A DNA stretch of 64,000 bases from contig DISB01000021.1 in assembly GCA_002421685.1 (NCBI GenBank), positions 1-64,000 of the forward strand. Direction: 5' to 3'. The DNA comes from Bacteroidetes bacterium UBA6221 (GTDB lineage Bacteria > Bacteroidota > Bacteroidia > Chitinophagales > Chitinophagaceae). The position numbers and the translations under genes are program-made. The notes beneath the pieces were generated by a model. That model saw nothing but the letters and a program-made list of their open reading frames with translations. It was not told the origin of the DNA and made no database searches. This document shows positions 26,277 through 35,900 of the stretch, in pieces; positions within the stretch are counted from its first letter, which is position 1; each line of letters opens with the position of its first letter.

Positions 26277-27338
26277 ATGAAAAACAGAGCAACTTTGGTG
26301 GCAATAGCTACTACCATTTCCTTAACCGTTCTATCTTCTTGTAGTAAAGATGATATGGGCGATATGCCAATGGGTAAAAACATTGATTATCCGGCAGCTT
26401 ACGTAGTCAATGGCGAAAGCGCAACCGTTTCTGTCATAAAACTAAGTGACAATACCGTGAGTGAAACCTTTGACATCATGAACTCCGGCGGCAACATGGT
26501 CATGTGGCCGCATCACATTTACAGCCATCAAAACCATTTAGCTATCGGCGTACCTGGAATGGATTTGAGCGCAGGCCATTCCGGTGGCATGGCAGGCATG
26601 AAAGGGCGTATCCTGATAATGGATGCCGTAAAAGGAACCGTCTTAAAAGACATTGAAACTCCGGCAATGAACCACAATGCCGTTTATTCGCCTGATGGCA
26701 CAGAAATATGGACCACACAAATGGCAATGGATGGAAAAGTTTTGGTTTACGATGCTAATACTTATGCGGTCAAAAATACGATTGCGGTAGGCGAAGACCC
26801 CGCAGAAGTAACCTTTAGCATGGATGGCACAAAAGCCTATGTGTGCAATGGTGGCAGTGGTACGGTTTCAATCATCAATCCATCGTCAAAAAGTGTGGTG
26901 GCAACCCTGACCGTGGGTGACGACCCTGTAGGAGCTTGGCCTGCCGCTAACGGCAAAATGTATGTGGATAATGAGGCTTCACAGACCATTTCGGTTATTG
27001 ATGTAGCTACCAATGCCGTAATAGAAACCATTAGCTTAGGCTTTATGCCTGGGTATGCAGCCCACAATGCTTCAAAAAATGAACTGTGGGTTACCGACCC
27101 CATGAACGGAAAGGTTCATTACTGGAGTTGGGACAATGGCATGAGTATGTGGATGCTTGCTGGTGTCCTTGATGCTGGTACAGGAGCGCACGCCATTGTA
27201 TTTACACAGGATGGCAATACCGCTTACGTTACCAATCAGGAAAGCAACACGGTTTCTGTAGTCAATGTATCATCCCATACCGTAACAAAGACCCTGAACG
27301 TAGGCAAAAAGCCTAACGGCATTCTTATAAAAATGTAA
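26277..27338 (+). CDS. YVTN/YncE-like beta-propeller lipoprotein
   Basis: 353 residues. Lipoprotein signal with the lipobox LSSC near residue 22, then a Met/Asp-rich segment (DDMGDMPMGK). The rest consists of beta-propeller repeats with recurring patterns such as AYVCNGGSGTVSIINPSSKSV and AYVTNQESNTVSVVNVSS. Met- and His-containing loops around 60-100 (MVMWPHHIYSHQNH, GHSGGMAGM) suggest copper binding. Such proteins occur in periplasmic copper loci of Bacteroidota. It is probably anchored in a membrane facing the periplasm. The fold is firm, the role inferred. Confidence 0.82.
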   Translation: MKNRATLVAIATTISLTVLSSCSKDDMGDMPMGKNIDYPAAYVVNGESATVSVIKLSDNTVSETFDIMNSGGNMVMWPHHIYSHQNHLAIGVPGMDLSAGHSGGMAGMKGRILIMDAVKGTVLKDIETPAMNHNAVYSPDGTEIWTTQMAMDGKVLVYDANTYAVKNTIAVGEDPAEVTFSMDGTKAYVCNGGSGTVSIINPSSKSVVATLTVGDDPVGAWPAANGKMYVDNEASQTISVIDVATNAVIETISLGFMPGYAAHNASKNELWVTDPMNGKVHYWSWDNGMSMWMLAGVLDAGTGAHAIVFTQDGNTAYVTNQESNTVSVVNVSSHTVTKTLNVGKKPNGILIKM

Positions 27339-27344
27339 TAAAAG

Positions 27345-27373
27345 AGCGGTATGGATGTATCATCTGTACCGCT
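27345..27373. terminator. Hairpin after the beta-propeller gene
   Basis: AGCGGTA (27345-27351) pairs with TACCGCT (27367-27373), with an inner GATG/CATC pairing. It starts 7 bases after the stop codon. The T-tract is weak. Confidence 0.55.
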
Positions 27374-27459
27374 TAATAAAACTGTTATCGGTTGTCCGTA
27401 AGGAATTTTACAACGGCAACTACCACAAAAGCACTTGTTTAATTTAAAATAATAATAAA

Positions 27460-28116
27460 ATGAAAAATGTAAGATTATCAATCATGGCTGTTATCATGGC
27501 ATTTATAACAGTATCATGCAATCAGGCATCCAACAAAAACGAGCAATCTTCAAACGATACTACTGTTGTATCACAAGAACATCCAGCTTCCCACTCCAAA
27601 AAGAATGATACGGTAGCTGTGCCCGCCGTTAGCGAAACACCGAACGGTCAGGATGCAGCAAAAGAAGAAGCAAAAAACTTTTCTATTGCACCCATAGTTA
27701 CCGATTATCTATCATTAAAGAACGCCCTTGTTTCGGACGATGACAAAGCTGCCGCCAGTGCAGGGAAAAAGCTGTTAGCTACCCTGAATAAAGTGGACAT
27801 GAAAACCATTCCTGCCGATAAGCACAAAAAGTACATGGACATAGCGGATGATGCAAAAGAACACGCAGAGCATATCGGCGAAAATGTTGGCAACATCCAT
27901 CACCAGCGGGAACATTTGGCCTCGCTTGGCGAAGATTTGAAAGACCTGATTGATTTGTTCGGTACATCGCAAACATTGTATCAAGACCATTGCCCAATGT
28001 TCAATGACGGTAAGGGTGCTGTTTGGTTCAGTGCAAACAAGGAAATCAAAAACCCCTACTACGGCGCTGAAATGCTGACCTGCGGTAAGGTGGAAAAAAC
28101 AATTAACGGCAAATAA
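27460..28116 (+). CDS. DUF3347 lipoprotein
   Basis: 218 residues. Lipoprotein signal with a Cys near residue 20 (FITVSCNQ), a charged linker with His, then a DUF3347 domain with YLSLKNALVSDD, LYQDHCPMFNDGKGAVWFS and NPYYGAEMLTCG. It resembles the C-terminal half of the protein at 8610-9485 but lacks the HMA domain. The conserved CPM and TCG elements could form a periplasmic copper site. It starts a run of five genes with short spacers that ends with the multicopper oxidase. Confidence 0.85.
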   Translation: MKNVRLSIMAVIMAFITVSCNQASNKNEQSSNDTTVVSQEHPASHSKKNDTVAVPAVSETPNGQDAAKEEAKNFSIAPIVTDYLSLKNALVSDDDKAAASAGKKLLATLNKVDMKTIPADKHKKYMDIADDAKEHAEHIGENVGNIHHQREHLASLGEDLKDLIDLFGTSQTLYQDHCPMFNDGKGAVWFSANKEIKNPYYGAEMLTCGKVEKTINGK

Positions 28117-28125
28117 ATTCAGGCT

Positions 28126-28641
28126 ATGCAAAACAGTCACAAAGCGGGTCATGCCTCGGAGCATGGCACGCACAATTCAGAACATGCTTCGGGCATGTAT
28201 AAACGCTTTGCGGTTATGGCTGTCGCCATGTTCACAGCGATGTATTTTATCATGTATGCCATGATTGACGGGTGGCAGAACCTAATACCCAATGTCAACA
28301 ACCTGTACATGACCCTGCTGATGACCTCGGCAATGTTGCTTATCGAATTAGTGATAATGAAAATGATGTACGCCAACAGGAAGATGAATTGGGTGATAGC
28401 CATAATCTCGGTCGCCGTTGGCATCTTTTCATGGTTTGGTATCAGGGAACAAATCAATGTCGGGGACAAGCAGTTTGCAAAGGGTATGATACCCCATCAC
28501 GCAGCAGCCATATTGATGTCCAAAAAGGCACATTTGACCGACCCCGAACTGATAGAGCTGCAAAAAAACATACTTGAAACCCAGGCGGAAGAAATTGAAC
28601 TGATGAAGCGCAAGCTCAAAGAGTTTGAAAACAATAAATAG
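28126..28641 (+). CDS. DUF305-family membrane protein
   Basis: 171 residues. His-rich N terminus (KAGHASEHGTHNSEHASG), three hydrophobic segments (about residues 28-110), and a C-terminal DUF305 stretch with KGMIPHHAAAILMSKKA. Proteins of this family occur in metal and copper loci; the HH and M residues may bind metal. It is probably an inner-membrane protein with its DUF305 part in the periplasm. It begins 9 bases after the DUF3347 gene. Biochemical function is not known. Confidence 0.82.
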   Translation: MQNSHKAGHASEHGTHNSEHASGMYKRFAVMAVAMFTAMYFIMYAMIDGWQNLIPNVNNLYMTLLMTSAMLLIELVIMKMMYANRKMNWVIAIISVAVGIFSWFGIREQINVGDKQFAKGMIPHHAAAILMSKKAHLTDPELIELQKNILETQAEEIELMKRKLKEFENNK

Positions 28642-28672
28642 GAGAAGTAATAATATTAAAAATAATATCGAC

Positions 28673-29092
28673 ATGAGTAAAATAATAATCGGCTTTATCT
28701 CCCTGTTGACCCTGCTACTCACTGCTTGCGGGCAAGCAAGGTCAAATAAGGATGAGGCGGCAGAGCATCATTCCCAGGCAACTCCGGAAAGCCATAAGCA
28801 GAGTACCCAAATAGGCGAATTGGTTCCATCGGATGAAGTCTGCATGGTGAATGATGCCTACATGGGCAAAAAGCAGTTTGACGTAAAATTTGACGGTAAA
28901 ACCTACTACGGATGCTGCGAAATGTGCAAGGAGCGTATTCCAAAAGATGCCGACGTTCGGGTGGCATTAGACCCCTATTCCCATAAGCAGGTAGACAAGG
29001 CTCTTGCGGTGATTGCCGTTACGGGAAAAAACGGTGAAGTATCCTACTTTGAAAGCAAGGAGAACTATGCTAATTATTTAAAGAAGCAGTAG
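28673..29092 (+). CDS. Lipoprotein with TRASH/YHS-like metal site
   Basis: About 139 residues from ATG 28673. Lipoprotein signal with the lipobox LTAC, a His-rich linker, then a segment VCMVNDAYMGKKQF...YYGCCEMCKERI that fits TRASH/YHS-type metal-binding folds, with Cys in C-x(n)-CC-xx-C spacing. The rest ends in FESKENYANYLKK. It is likely a periplasmic copper-binding lipoprotein. An upstream in-frame ATG inside the DUF305 gene would add 16 polar residues and spoil the signal, so 28673 is chosen. Confidence 0.75.
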   Translation: MSKIIIGFISLLTLLLTACGQARSNKDEAAEHHSQATPESHKQSTQIGELVPSDEVCMVNDAYMGKKQFDVKFDGKTYYGCCEMCKERIPKDADVRVALDPYSHKQVDKALAVIAVTGKNGEVSYFESKENYANYLKKQ

Positions 29093-29119
29093 TCACATTT
29101 TAAATGAAGCTACAATGTT

Positions 29120-29575
29120 ATGTCCTTAAAAAAGAAAATCATATTGGGGTTGGCTGTTATCTTAATCGGCATACAGTTTTTTCAGCCGTTACGGAACCTG
29201 TCGGATGAAATGCCAGCCACCCATATCGAAAGGGTGTACCCTGTACCCCAAAATGTAAAGGCTATCCTTGTCCAGTCCTGTTACGACTGCCATAGTAACA
29301 ACACCAGTTATCCATGGTATAGCCGTATCCAGCCCGGAGCATGGTACATGGCAGAGCATATCAAAAAGGGCAAAGAGGAACTCAACTTTAGCGAGTTTGG
29401 CGAATATTCTGCCCGCAGGCAACGAAATAAGTTCAGGGCTATGGCGGGGCAGGTCAAGGACGAGGAAATGCCTTTGTCGTCATACACACTCATTCATCGC
29501 AATGCGGTATTATCACAGGAGGATAAGCAGGTTTTGATGGAGTGGTTTAGTATGATGGAAGACGGCATCAAATAA
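29120..29575 (+). CDS. Heme-binding domain protein (Haem_bd, CxxCH)
   Basis: 151 residues. One N-terminal membrane helix, then a periplasmic part with SCYDCHSNNTSYPWYS near residue 51, a c-type heme site as found in the Haem_bd family, and further conserved elements such as GAWYMAEHI. It likely carries a covalently bound heme and may shuttle electrons near the multicopper oxidase encoded next. It starts 27 bases after the TRASH-like gene and ends 12 bases before the oxidase gene. Confidence 0.84.
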   Translation: MSLKKKIILGLAVILIGIQFFQPLRNLSDEMPATHIERVYPVPQNVKAILVQSCYDCHSNNTSYPWYSRIQPGAWYMAEHIKKGKEELNFSEFGEYSARRQRNKFRAMAGQVKDEEMPLSSYTLIHRNAVLSQEDKQVLMEWFSMMEDGIK

Positions 29576-29587
29576 ATTTTTCAACTA

Positions 29588-31861
29588 ATGAACAGATATA
29601 AGAAAATACCCATAAGAATACTGCAAACAGTGCTGATACTGCTTTGCACACAAACGCTGTTTGCACAAAAAGTAGTGCGTTACGAGCTGTATGTAAAAGA
29701 TACGCTTGTCAACTATGCAGGTAAGCAAAAAAGGGCGATTGCCGTAAACGGGCAAATCCCGATGCCCGCCCTTACATTTACCGAGGGCGACACCGCCGAG
29801 ATTGTAGTACACAATCAATTGAAAGAAAGTACATCACTGCACTGGCACGGCGTGTTCCTGCCCAATAAAGAAGACGGCGTACCCCATCTTACGCAACAGC
29901 CCATTAAGCCCGGCACTACCTATACCTACCGTTTCCCTATTATCCAACACGGTACGCACTGGTATCACTCCCATTCGGGTTTGCAGGAGCAGATAGGCAT
30001 GTACGGTAATTTTGTAATGAAGAAACGGGAGGATGACAAAACCTTTAGAAAAGGCATTGACGATTTGCCGACCGTACCCATTATTCTAAGCGAATGGACA
30101 AATTACAACCCCGACAACATCAACCGGATGCTGCACAACGCCAACGATTGGGCTGCTATCAAAAAGAAGGCAACGCAATCATACATTGAAGCCATTAAAG
30201 AGGGAAAATTAGGCGTAAAAGTAACCAATGAGTGGAAGCGGATGCTGGCAATGGATGTGAGCGATGTGTATTATGATAAAATCCTTATCAATGGCAGCAA
30301 CTCGCCCGAACTGAAAACAGTGGACGGCAAGACCTTAAAGGCTGGGGATAAAGTACGGCTTCGCATATCCAACGGCGGTGCATCTTCCTATTTCTGGCTT
30401 CGCTATGCCGGAGGTAAGATTACCGTGGTCGCCAGCGATGGCAACGATGTGGAGCCTGTAGAAGTGGACAGGTTAATCATTGCCGTATCCGAAACCTATG
30501 ATGTGGTCGTTACCATCCCCGAAGATGGCTTGGCGTATGAGTTTTTGGCGACCACCGAGGACAGGACACAATCGGCAAGCTACTTTATAGGTAATGGTGT
30601 CAAACAGCTTATTTCTCCGCTTCCACGATTGAAGTATTTCGAGGGGATGAAGATGATGAACGACATGATGAAGATGAACGGCGATTTGGACGATATGGGC
30701 ATGAACATGAGCCTCAACCAAATGGATATGAACGTGGTCATGTACCCCGAAATTACGGGAGAAGCGGGAAAGAAAGCCGACCACAGCAAGCATGAGGGTA
30801 TGAATATGGATAACGACCCCAACCGTTACAATGCAAATGCTTTGGGAGATATTGTTACCTTAAACTATGCCATGCTTAAATCTCCCTACAATACAACACT
30901 TCCCAAAGATGCGCCTGTAAAGGAACTGAAGTTTACTCTTACCGGGAATATGAACCGCTACGTTTGGAGCATGGACAACAGGGTACTTTCTGAAACGGAT
31001 AAAATACCCGTTAAGAAAGGCGAAGTACTGCGCATCACCATTTATAACAACTCCATGATGCGCCACCCTATGCACCTGCACGGATTTGATTTCCGAGTAC
31101 TGAACGGTAAAGGTGAAAATGCGCCTATGAAAAATATCATTGACATCATGCCGATGGAAACGGACACCATCGAGTTTGCCGCCAATGAAGAGGGTGATTG
31201 GTTCTTTCACTGCCACATCCTGTACCACATGATGTCGGGGATGAACAGGGTGTTTGCCGTAGGCGATTACCAAAACCCGTACCTGCCTGATAAAGAGAAA
31301 GCCTATAAAGCATTGCAACGGGAAAGCAACATGCCCCATTTCATGGCACAGAATGACTTTGCCACCAATGGAAATGACGGAGAGGCGATGCTTCAGAACA
31401 CAAGATGGTCATTAGGTACAGAATGGCGTTTAGGGTACAATGATATGCACGGCTACGAAGTAGAAACCCATTTGGGGAGATTTATAGGGAAAATGCAATG
31501 GTTCATGCCGTTTATTGGTTTTGATTGGCGTTACCGTAAAATGGGAATAGACGAACACGAAACAAACTTATTCGGACAAAAGAATGAAAAGGATACCCGC
31601 CGGGCTGTGAGCTTAGGTTTCGTCTACACCTTGCCTATGCTCGTTAATTTTCAGGCAGAGGTATATCACGACGGCATTGTACGATTGTCATTGATGCGTG
31701 AGGATATTCCTATCTCAAAAAGGTTGAGAGGTGGCTTTATGGTCAATACAGATTTTGAGTATATGGCAGAACTTAGGTATATCGTCAACAAAAATTTTGG
31801 CATCCGTACCCACTATGATAGTGATATGGGGCTTGGTGTAGGGCTTGCATTGACTTACTAA
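29588..31861 (+). CDS. Multicopper oxidase with C-terminal barrel-like extension
   Basis: 757 residues. Signal peptide ending LFAQ. Three cupredoxin domains with all copper motifs: SLHWHGVFLP, HWYHSHSGLQEQ, HPMHLHGF and HCHILYHMMSGM. A Met-rich segment (residues about 350-385, repeats such as MMNDMMKMNGD) resembles Cu(I)-oxidase inserts of CueO/PcoA. After residue about 590 a different region of about 165 residues follows, with alternating aromatic/polar strands (YEVETHLGRFIGKMQWFMPFIGFDW), like the PcoB/CopB outer-membrane family. The enzyme should oxidise Cu(I) in the periplasm. The extension suggests a fused PcoA-PcoB function. Confidence 0.88.
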   Translation: MNRYKKIPIRILQTVLILLCTQTLFAQKVVRYELYVKDTLVNYAGKQKRAIAVNGQIPMPALTFTEGDTAEIVVHNQLKESTSLHWHGVFLPNKEDGVPHLTQQPIKPGTTYTYRFPIIQHGTHWYHSHSGLQEQIGMYGNFVMKKREDDKTFRKGIDDLPTVPIILSEWTNYNPDNINRMLHNANDWAAIKKKATQSYIEAIKEGKLGVKVTNEWKRMLAMDVSDVYYDKILINGSNSPELKTVDGKTLKAGDKVRLRISNGGASSYFWLRYAGGKITVVASDGNDVEPVEVDRLIIAVSETYDVVVTIPEDGLAYEFLATTEDRTQSASYFIGNGVKQLISPLPRLKYFEGMKMMNDMMKMNGDLDDMGMNMSLNQMDMNVVMYPEITGEAGKKADHSKHEGMNMDNDPNRYNANALGDIVTLNYAMLKSPYNTTLPKDAPVKELKFTLTGNMNRYVWSMDNRVLSETDKIPVKKGEVLRITIYNNSMMRHPMHLHGFDFRVLNGKGENAPMKNIIDIMPMETDTIEFAANEEGDWFFHCHILYHMMSGMNRVFAVGDYQNPYLPDKEKAYKALQRESNMPHFMAQNDFATNGNDGEAMLQNTRWSLGTEWRLGYNDMHGYEVETHLGRFIGKMQWFMPFIGFDWRYRKMGIDEHETNLFGQKNEKDTRRAVSLGFVYTLPMLVNFQAEVYHDGIVRLSLMREDIPISKRLRGGFMVNTDFEYMAELRYIVNKNFGIRTHYDSDMGLGVGLALTY

Positions 31862-31925
31862 AGTTGCAATAAGCACCAATTGTTGTAAACCGCAAACCGT
31901 TAAAAATTTCGGCAAAAAATAGGTG

Positions 31926-31973
31926 GTAGTGATGCAGGGTTAGTTCGTTAATAATTGACCTGCATCATGCTAC
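31926..31973. terminator. Hairpin after the multicopper oxidase gene
   Basis: TGATGCAGG (31930-31938) pairs with CCTGCATCA (31959-31967), extended by GTAG/CTAC (31926-31929 and 31970-31973) across a 2-base bulge. It lies 65 bases after the stop codon. No T-tract follows, so it could be a transcript-end structure or a binding site. Confidence 0.45.
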
Positions 31974-32059
31974 AACCCATTAAATTATGCAGCAAAATAT
32001 AAGTATCTCCATCACCACCACGATAGGAGGGTGAAATTAGCTTTTCTATATTAACGAAC
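31943..32059. repeat. 11-bp inverted repeat upstream of rteC copy 2
   Basis: GTTCGTTAATA (31943-31953) and its exact complement TATTAACGAAC (32049-32059) flank about 95 bases. The right arm ends 23 bases before the rteC start. It may be a regulator site or the trace of a small insertion. Confidence 0.5.
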
Positions 32060-32082
32060 AATGTGTATATCAAAATAAGCGA

Positions 32083-32904
32083 ATGAATAAATTCTATAAT
32101 GAAACGCTACATAAACTGGAAACATCAATCAATGAACTGGAGATTGAAAGCGATTGCTCTATACAACGCATAGAAGCTGCTATACAGCTAATTCTCGAAT
32201 GTCTTTCAGAAGTTAGGGATTATGTTATAAAGAGAGGATTTAAAAATGTAGAAGAAGAAATTTATTTTTTCAAGTATCAGAAACCTGTTATTGTTTCAAA
32301 ACTCATCTACTATAACGCCATCTATAAAATCGAAACGAGAAGACCCTATGGAGCCAAGCGCATCAGGAAATATTTTACCAAAGAACTGAAAAAGCTAAAG
32401 AGGTTCTTTGATAGTAACATTGATTTTTACAAGTATTACCGCAGCAATAATTCTTTCGTTGACGAGAAATTTTTTGTGCGAGGGAAACACGATATACGGT
32501 TATGGTTGGACACTTTTTATTTTGAAGCAGACCACCGCTTTTCTACTTCGCACGACTATAAGGTAGCCAAGATAATTGCCAATGACCTGATACAAGTTTA
32601 TTTGGAAGACAGGCTCAATAACATCAATGTGAAAAGGGGTTCGGACAATTCATTGAAATGGACGGCAAGTAAAACGGCACTGACGGAACTCATATATGCA
32701 CTGTACTCCCACGGTGTATTTAACAATGGGAATACAGACATAAAATTGATAGCTAAAACTTTTGAAGAAGCCTTTAATATTGAGTTAGGCGATTTTTACC
32801 ACACGTTTATGGAACTGAAAGCCCGTAAGATAAACCGAACCAAATTCCTTGACAGCCTGTGTGAAGCCCTAATAAAAAAAATGGACGAAAAGGACGAAAA
32901 GTAA
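32083..32904 (+). CDS. rteC: RteC-family protein, copy 2
   Basis: 273 residues. Nearly identical to copy 1 (3556-4380) from about residue 60 to the end, including KYYRSNNSF and WLDTFYFEADHRFSTSHDYKVAKIIAND; the N termini differ more. It faces the methylase/helicase gene tail to tail with only 6 bases between. This is probably the native position in the element, since RteC genes commonly sit near this backbone gene. Its role would be activation of excision or transfer genes. Confidence 0.87.
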   Translation: MNKFYNETLHKLETSINELEIESDCSIQRIEAAIQLILECLSEVRDYVIKRGFKNVEEEIYFFKYQKPVIVSKLIYYNAIYKIETRRPYGAKRIRKYFTKELKKLKRFFDSNIDFYKYYRSNNSFVDEKFFVRGKHDIRLWLDTFYFEADHRFSTSHDYKVAKIIANDLIQVYLEDRLNNINVKRGSDNSLKWTASKTALTELIYALYSHGVFNNGNTDIKLIAKTFEEAFNIELGDFYHTFMELKARKINRTKFLDSLCEALIKKMDEKDEK

Positions 32905-32910
32905 CGACTA

Positions 32911-35900
32911 TTATAATACGCCACGAGGTGAATGAACGCCTTTTGTCCGTATAATGCTTTCCTGCACCTTTGGGGCTTCATTCTGCTTTTCTGCCTGCTC
33001 CGAAGCATCTTGTTTGGTTTCCGGCGTAATAGATAGCTGTATCTTTCTTTCTACGGCAGCCAGTTCCGTTTTAAGCTCACTCAATCGACTTTCCTTAGCC
33101 CAAGTACCGTTAACCACTTCCTGAAGTATCGGCAGGTCTTTTTGTATTTCAGCGATTTTCTCCTGCTCCTGCTTCACAAAGCCCGGCAGTTTTTCCAAAG
33201 CCCTTAAAAAATTCATTGCGGCGGTTTCGGGGTCTTTTGCCATCAGACCGTTATTGTAGGTGTACTTGATATTGCCCTCGCCAGTTATAAAAAATCTATT
33301 GACCCTTTCGAGTGTTGAATTATCCTTTGGAAGTTCTGTTTTAACCAATAATTGAAACCCGTAGAGGTTGCCTATTTCACGATAGTCGCCTGCCGTGCGG
33401 GCTTTGTTCGCAATCTCGTTCAGTTTTGCGCCTATTTGTTTCGGATTTGCATTGGGCGGCAAGCCATCTAACAGCACAGGGTTTTCGATTGTACCGTCCG
33501 AACGCTTTTGCAGGCGTTGCTGTAAGTTTTCCCAGTCGGTACTCATCCGGCTCAAACGGGATTGAGTGCTTTGCAACATTTCCATATAATCCTGTACCTT
33601 AAATTTGGCACTGGATTTAGAGCGGTTGAACGCCAGCTTTTCGCTTTCCAGTCCGGCAATCTGTTTTTCCAGTTTGGCTTTATCCAACAGGTCTGTATTT
33701 CCTGACAGGATTGCTACATATTCCGAAAAGTTCATTCCCGATTTTTCGTCCATACTTCCCTCGTCAATCGTTCTTTTGGTCAGGTTGTTATTCTTTAACT
33801 GGTCGATGAAAAGCTGCTTATTATACAGCAGGTTGAATTTGTAACTGTCCAACGATTTTTCAACTGCATAGATAATCACAGCAACTTTATTATCGGCAAA
33901 GAATTTGGCAATCTCATTGCCTTTTCTGATTGCCCGCCCGTCCCTTTGGGCAAGGTCAGACGGTCGCCACGGTGTATCTAAATGATGAACGGCAACAGCT
34001 CTTTTCTGTGCGTTTACGCCAGTTCCGAGCATACTTGTAGAACCGAACAGTACACGGATTTTGCCCTCGTTCATTCCGTTGATAAGTTCCTTACGTTGCT
34101 TATCATTTTTCGCTTCCTGAATAAACCTTACTTCGTGCGCAGGTATGCCGTGGTCCTCCACGAGTTTGCGTTTTATTTCGGAGTACACGTTCCATTCGCC
34201 GGGCTTGTAGGTTCCCAAATCGGAGAAAACGAACTGCGTTCCTTTCTGTGCGTTGAACTGGTTGTAATACTTGGCGATATTTACCGCACAATGCGAAGCC
34301 TTGTTGTCGGGATGGTCGTCGTATATACCACTTACCATACGCATATCGAGCGACATCTTACGGGCATAGTCCGTCGCAATGAGCATCTTTGCTTTTTCTT
34401 CCCTTTGCGATAATGGTTCTCTACCGAGCAAAGTAGCATCGCCCGTTTTGGCAAACTGCATCAGGCTTTGGATAAAGGCTTCTTGGTCGGGCGTTGGCGG
34501 TATGTTGTACAATACCTCGTTCTTAGTGGGGCGGTCAATACCAATATCCTTAGCCGTTCTGTAATCCGTGATTTCAGAATAGAACTGTGCCAGTTCCGGC
34601 ACTTTGATAAAGTAGCGGAAACGCTCTTTTGCTACAATATTGTTAGCTACCGAAAATTCATAATCGGTCGTTTTCCGTGCATAGATAGCTGCCCACGCAT
34701 CAAAGGAATGAATACCCTGTTTTTCCAATGCACGGGGGCGCAGGTATTTAAACAGCAGGTACAATTCCGTTAATGAATTGCTGATGGTTGTACCCGAAAG
34801 AAAGGTTGCACCCATATCCGCATTGGTACGCTCCTGAATGGTGCGGATTGCAAACAGCAGGTTCAGTGCCTTTTGGCTGCCGTCCACGTTCCCCAGTCCG
34901 GCAACCCGTGTATGACGGGTGTTGAACATCAGGTTTTTGAACTGGTGGCTTTCGTCCACAAACAAATGGTCTATGCCCATCATCTTAAAGTCCACAATAT
35001 CATCCTTACGGTTTTCAATATCGTGTTGCAGCGTTTTCAGCTTTACTTCAAGATTTTCTTTCCGCTTGATTACCCCGGCGAGCATTCCCCTTGTCACTTC
35101 CTTGCCCTGCGATTTCAGGGCATCGAGATTGCGCTCTACGCTGTCCAGTTCTATTTCGAGGATTTCCTTTTGTATTTCGGGCGATTGCGGTATCATTCCG
35201 AACTGGTCGTGCGTAAGTATCACGCAATCCCAATCATTATTTTTAATATTCCCGAAAATCCGCAGGCGTTTTTTCGGCGTAAAATCATCAATACCCGGAT
35301 AAAGGATTTTGGCGTGTGGATAGGCTTTACGGTAGTCTTCGGCAATGGCAGGTATATTTGCTTTCAGCCCGATAATCATCGGCTTATGGGCTAATCCCAA
35401 ACGCTTCATTTCCTGCGCTGCGGTACACATTATCAGCGTTTTTCCTGCGCCTACTTCGTGGTCGCAGATAGCACCGTTGTTCAGCTTTATCATCCAAACG
35501 GTGTCCTTTTGACTTGAATACAGGTCTTCAATGCCTGCTCCCTTGCGGTCTAATCCCGGAAATTCCTGATGGCTTCCGTCATAGTTTGGGCGAACGAAAC
35601 AATTAAAGGTATCGTTGTACTGGTCGGTCAGCCTGTTTTTAAACTCATCGTTCTGTGCGTGTAGCCAGTCGGTAAAGGCGGTACGGATTTCGTCAATCTT
35701 GGTGTTCGCCATTTGTATGGCTTCCATATCCCGTACTTTAACCTCTTGGTCGCCAACCATTACTTTTTTGGTAATATCAGGCGTGGTATTGACAAGGGCG
35801 TGTTTAAGCAGGGCAATACCGTCAAACGTGCGGCTTTCCGCTTTGACCGCATATTTTTCCCAAATGTGCATATTGCCCTGATGACACTTTACGGAAAAGT

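Noticed and set aside
33982..34413. Rightward frame of 143 codons inside the methylase/helicase gene
   Set aside because: It lies wholly opposite conserved helicase motifs and has no known features.
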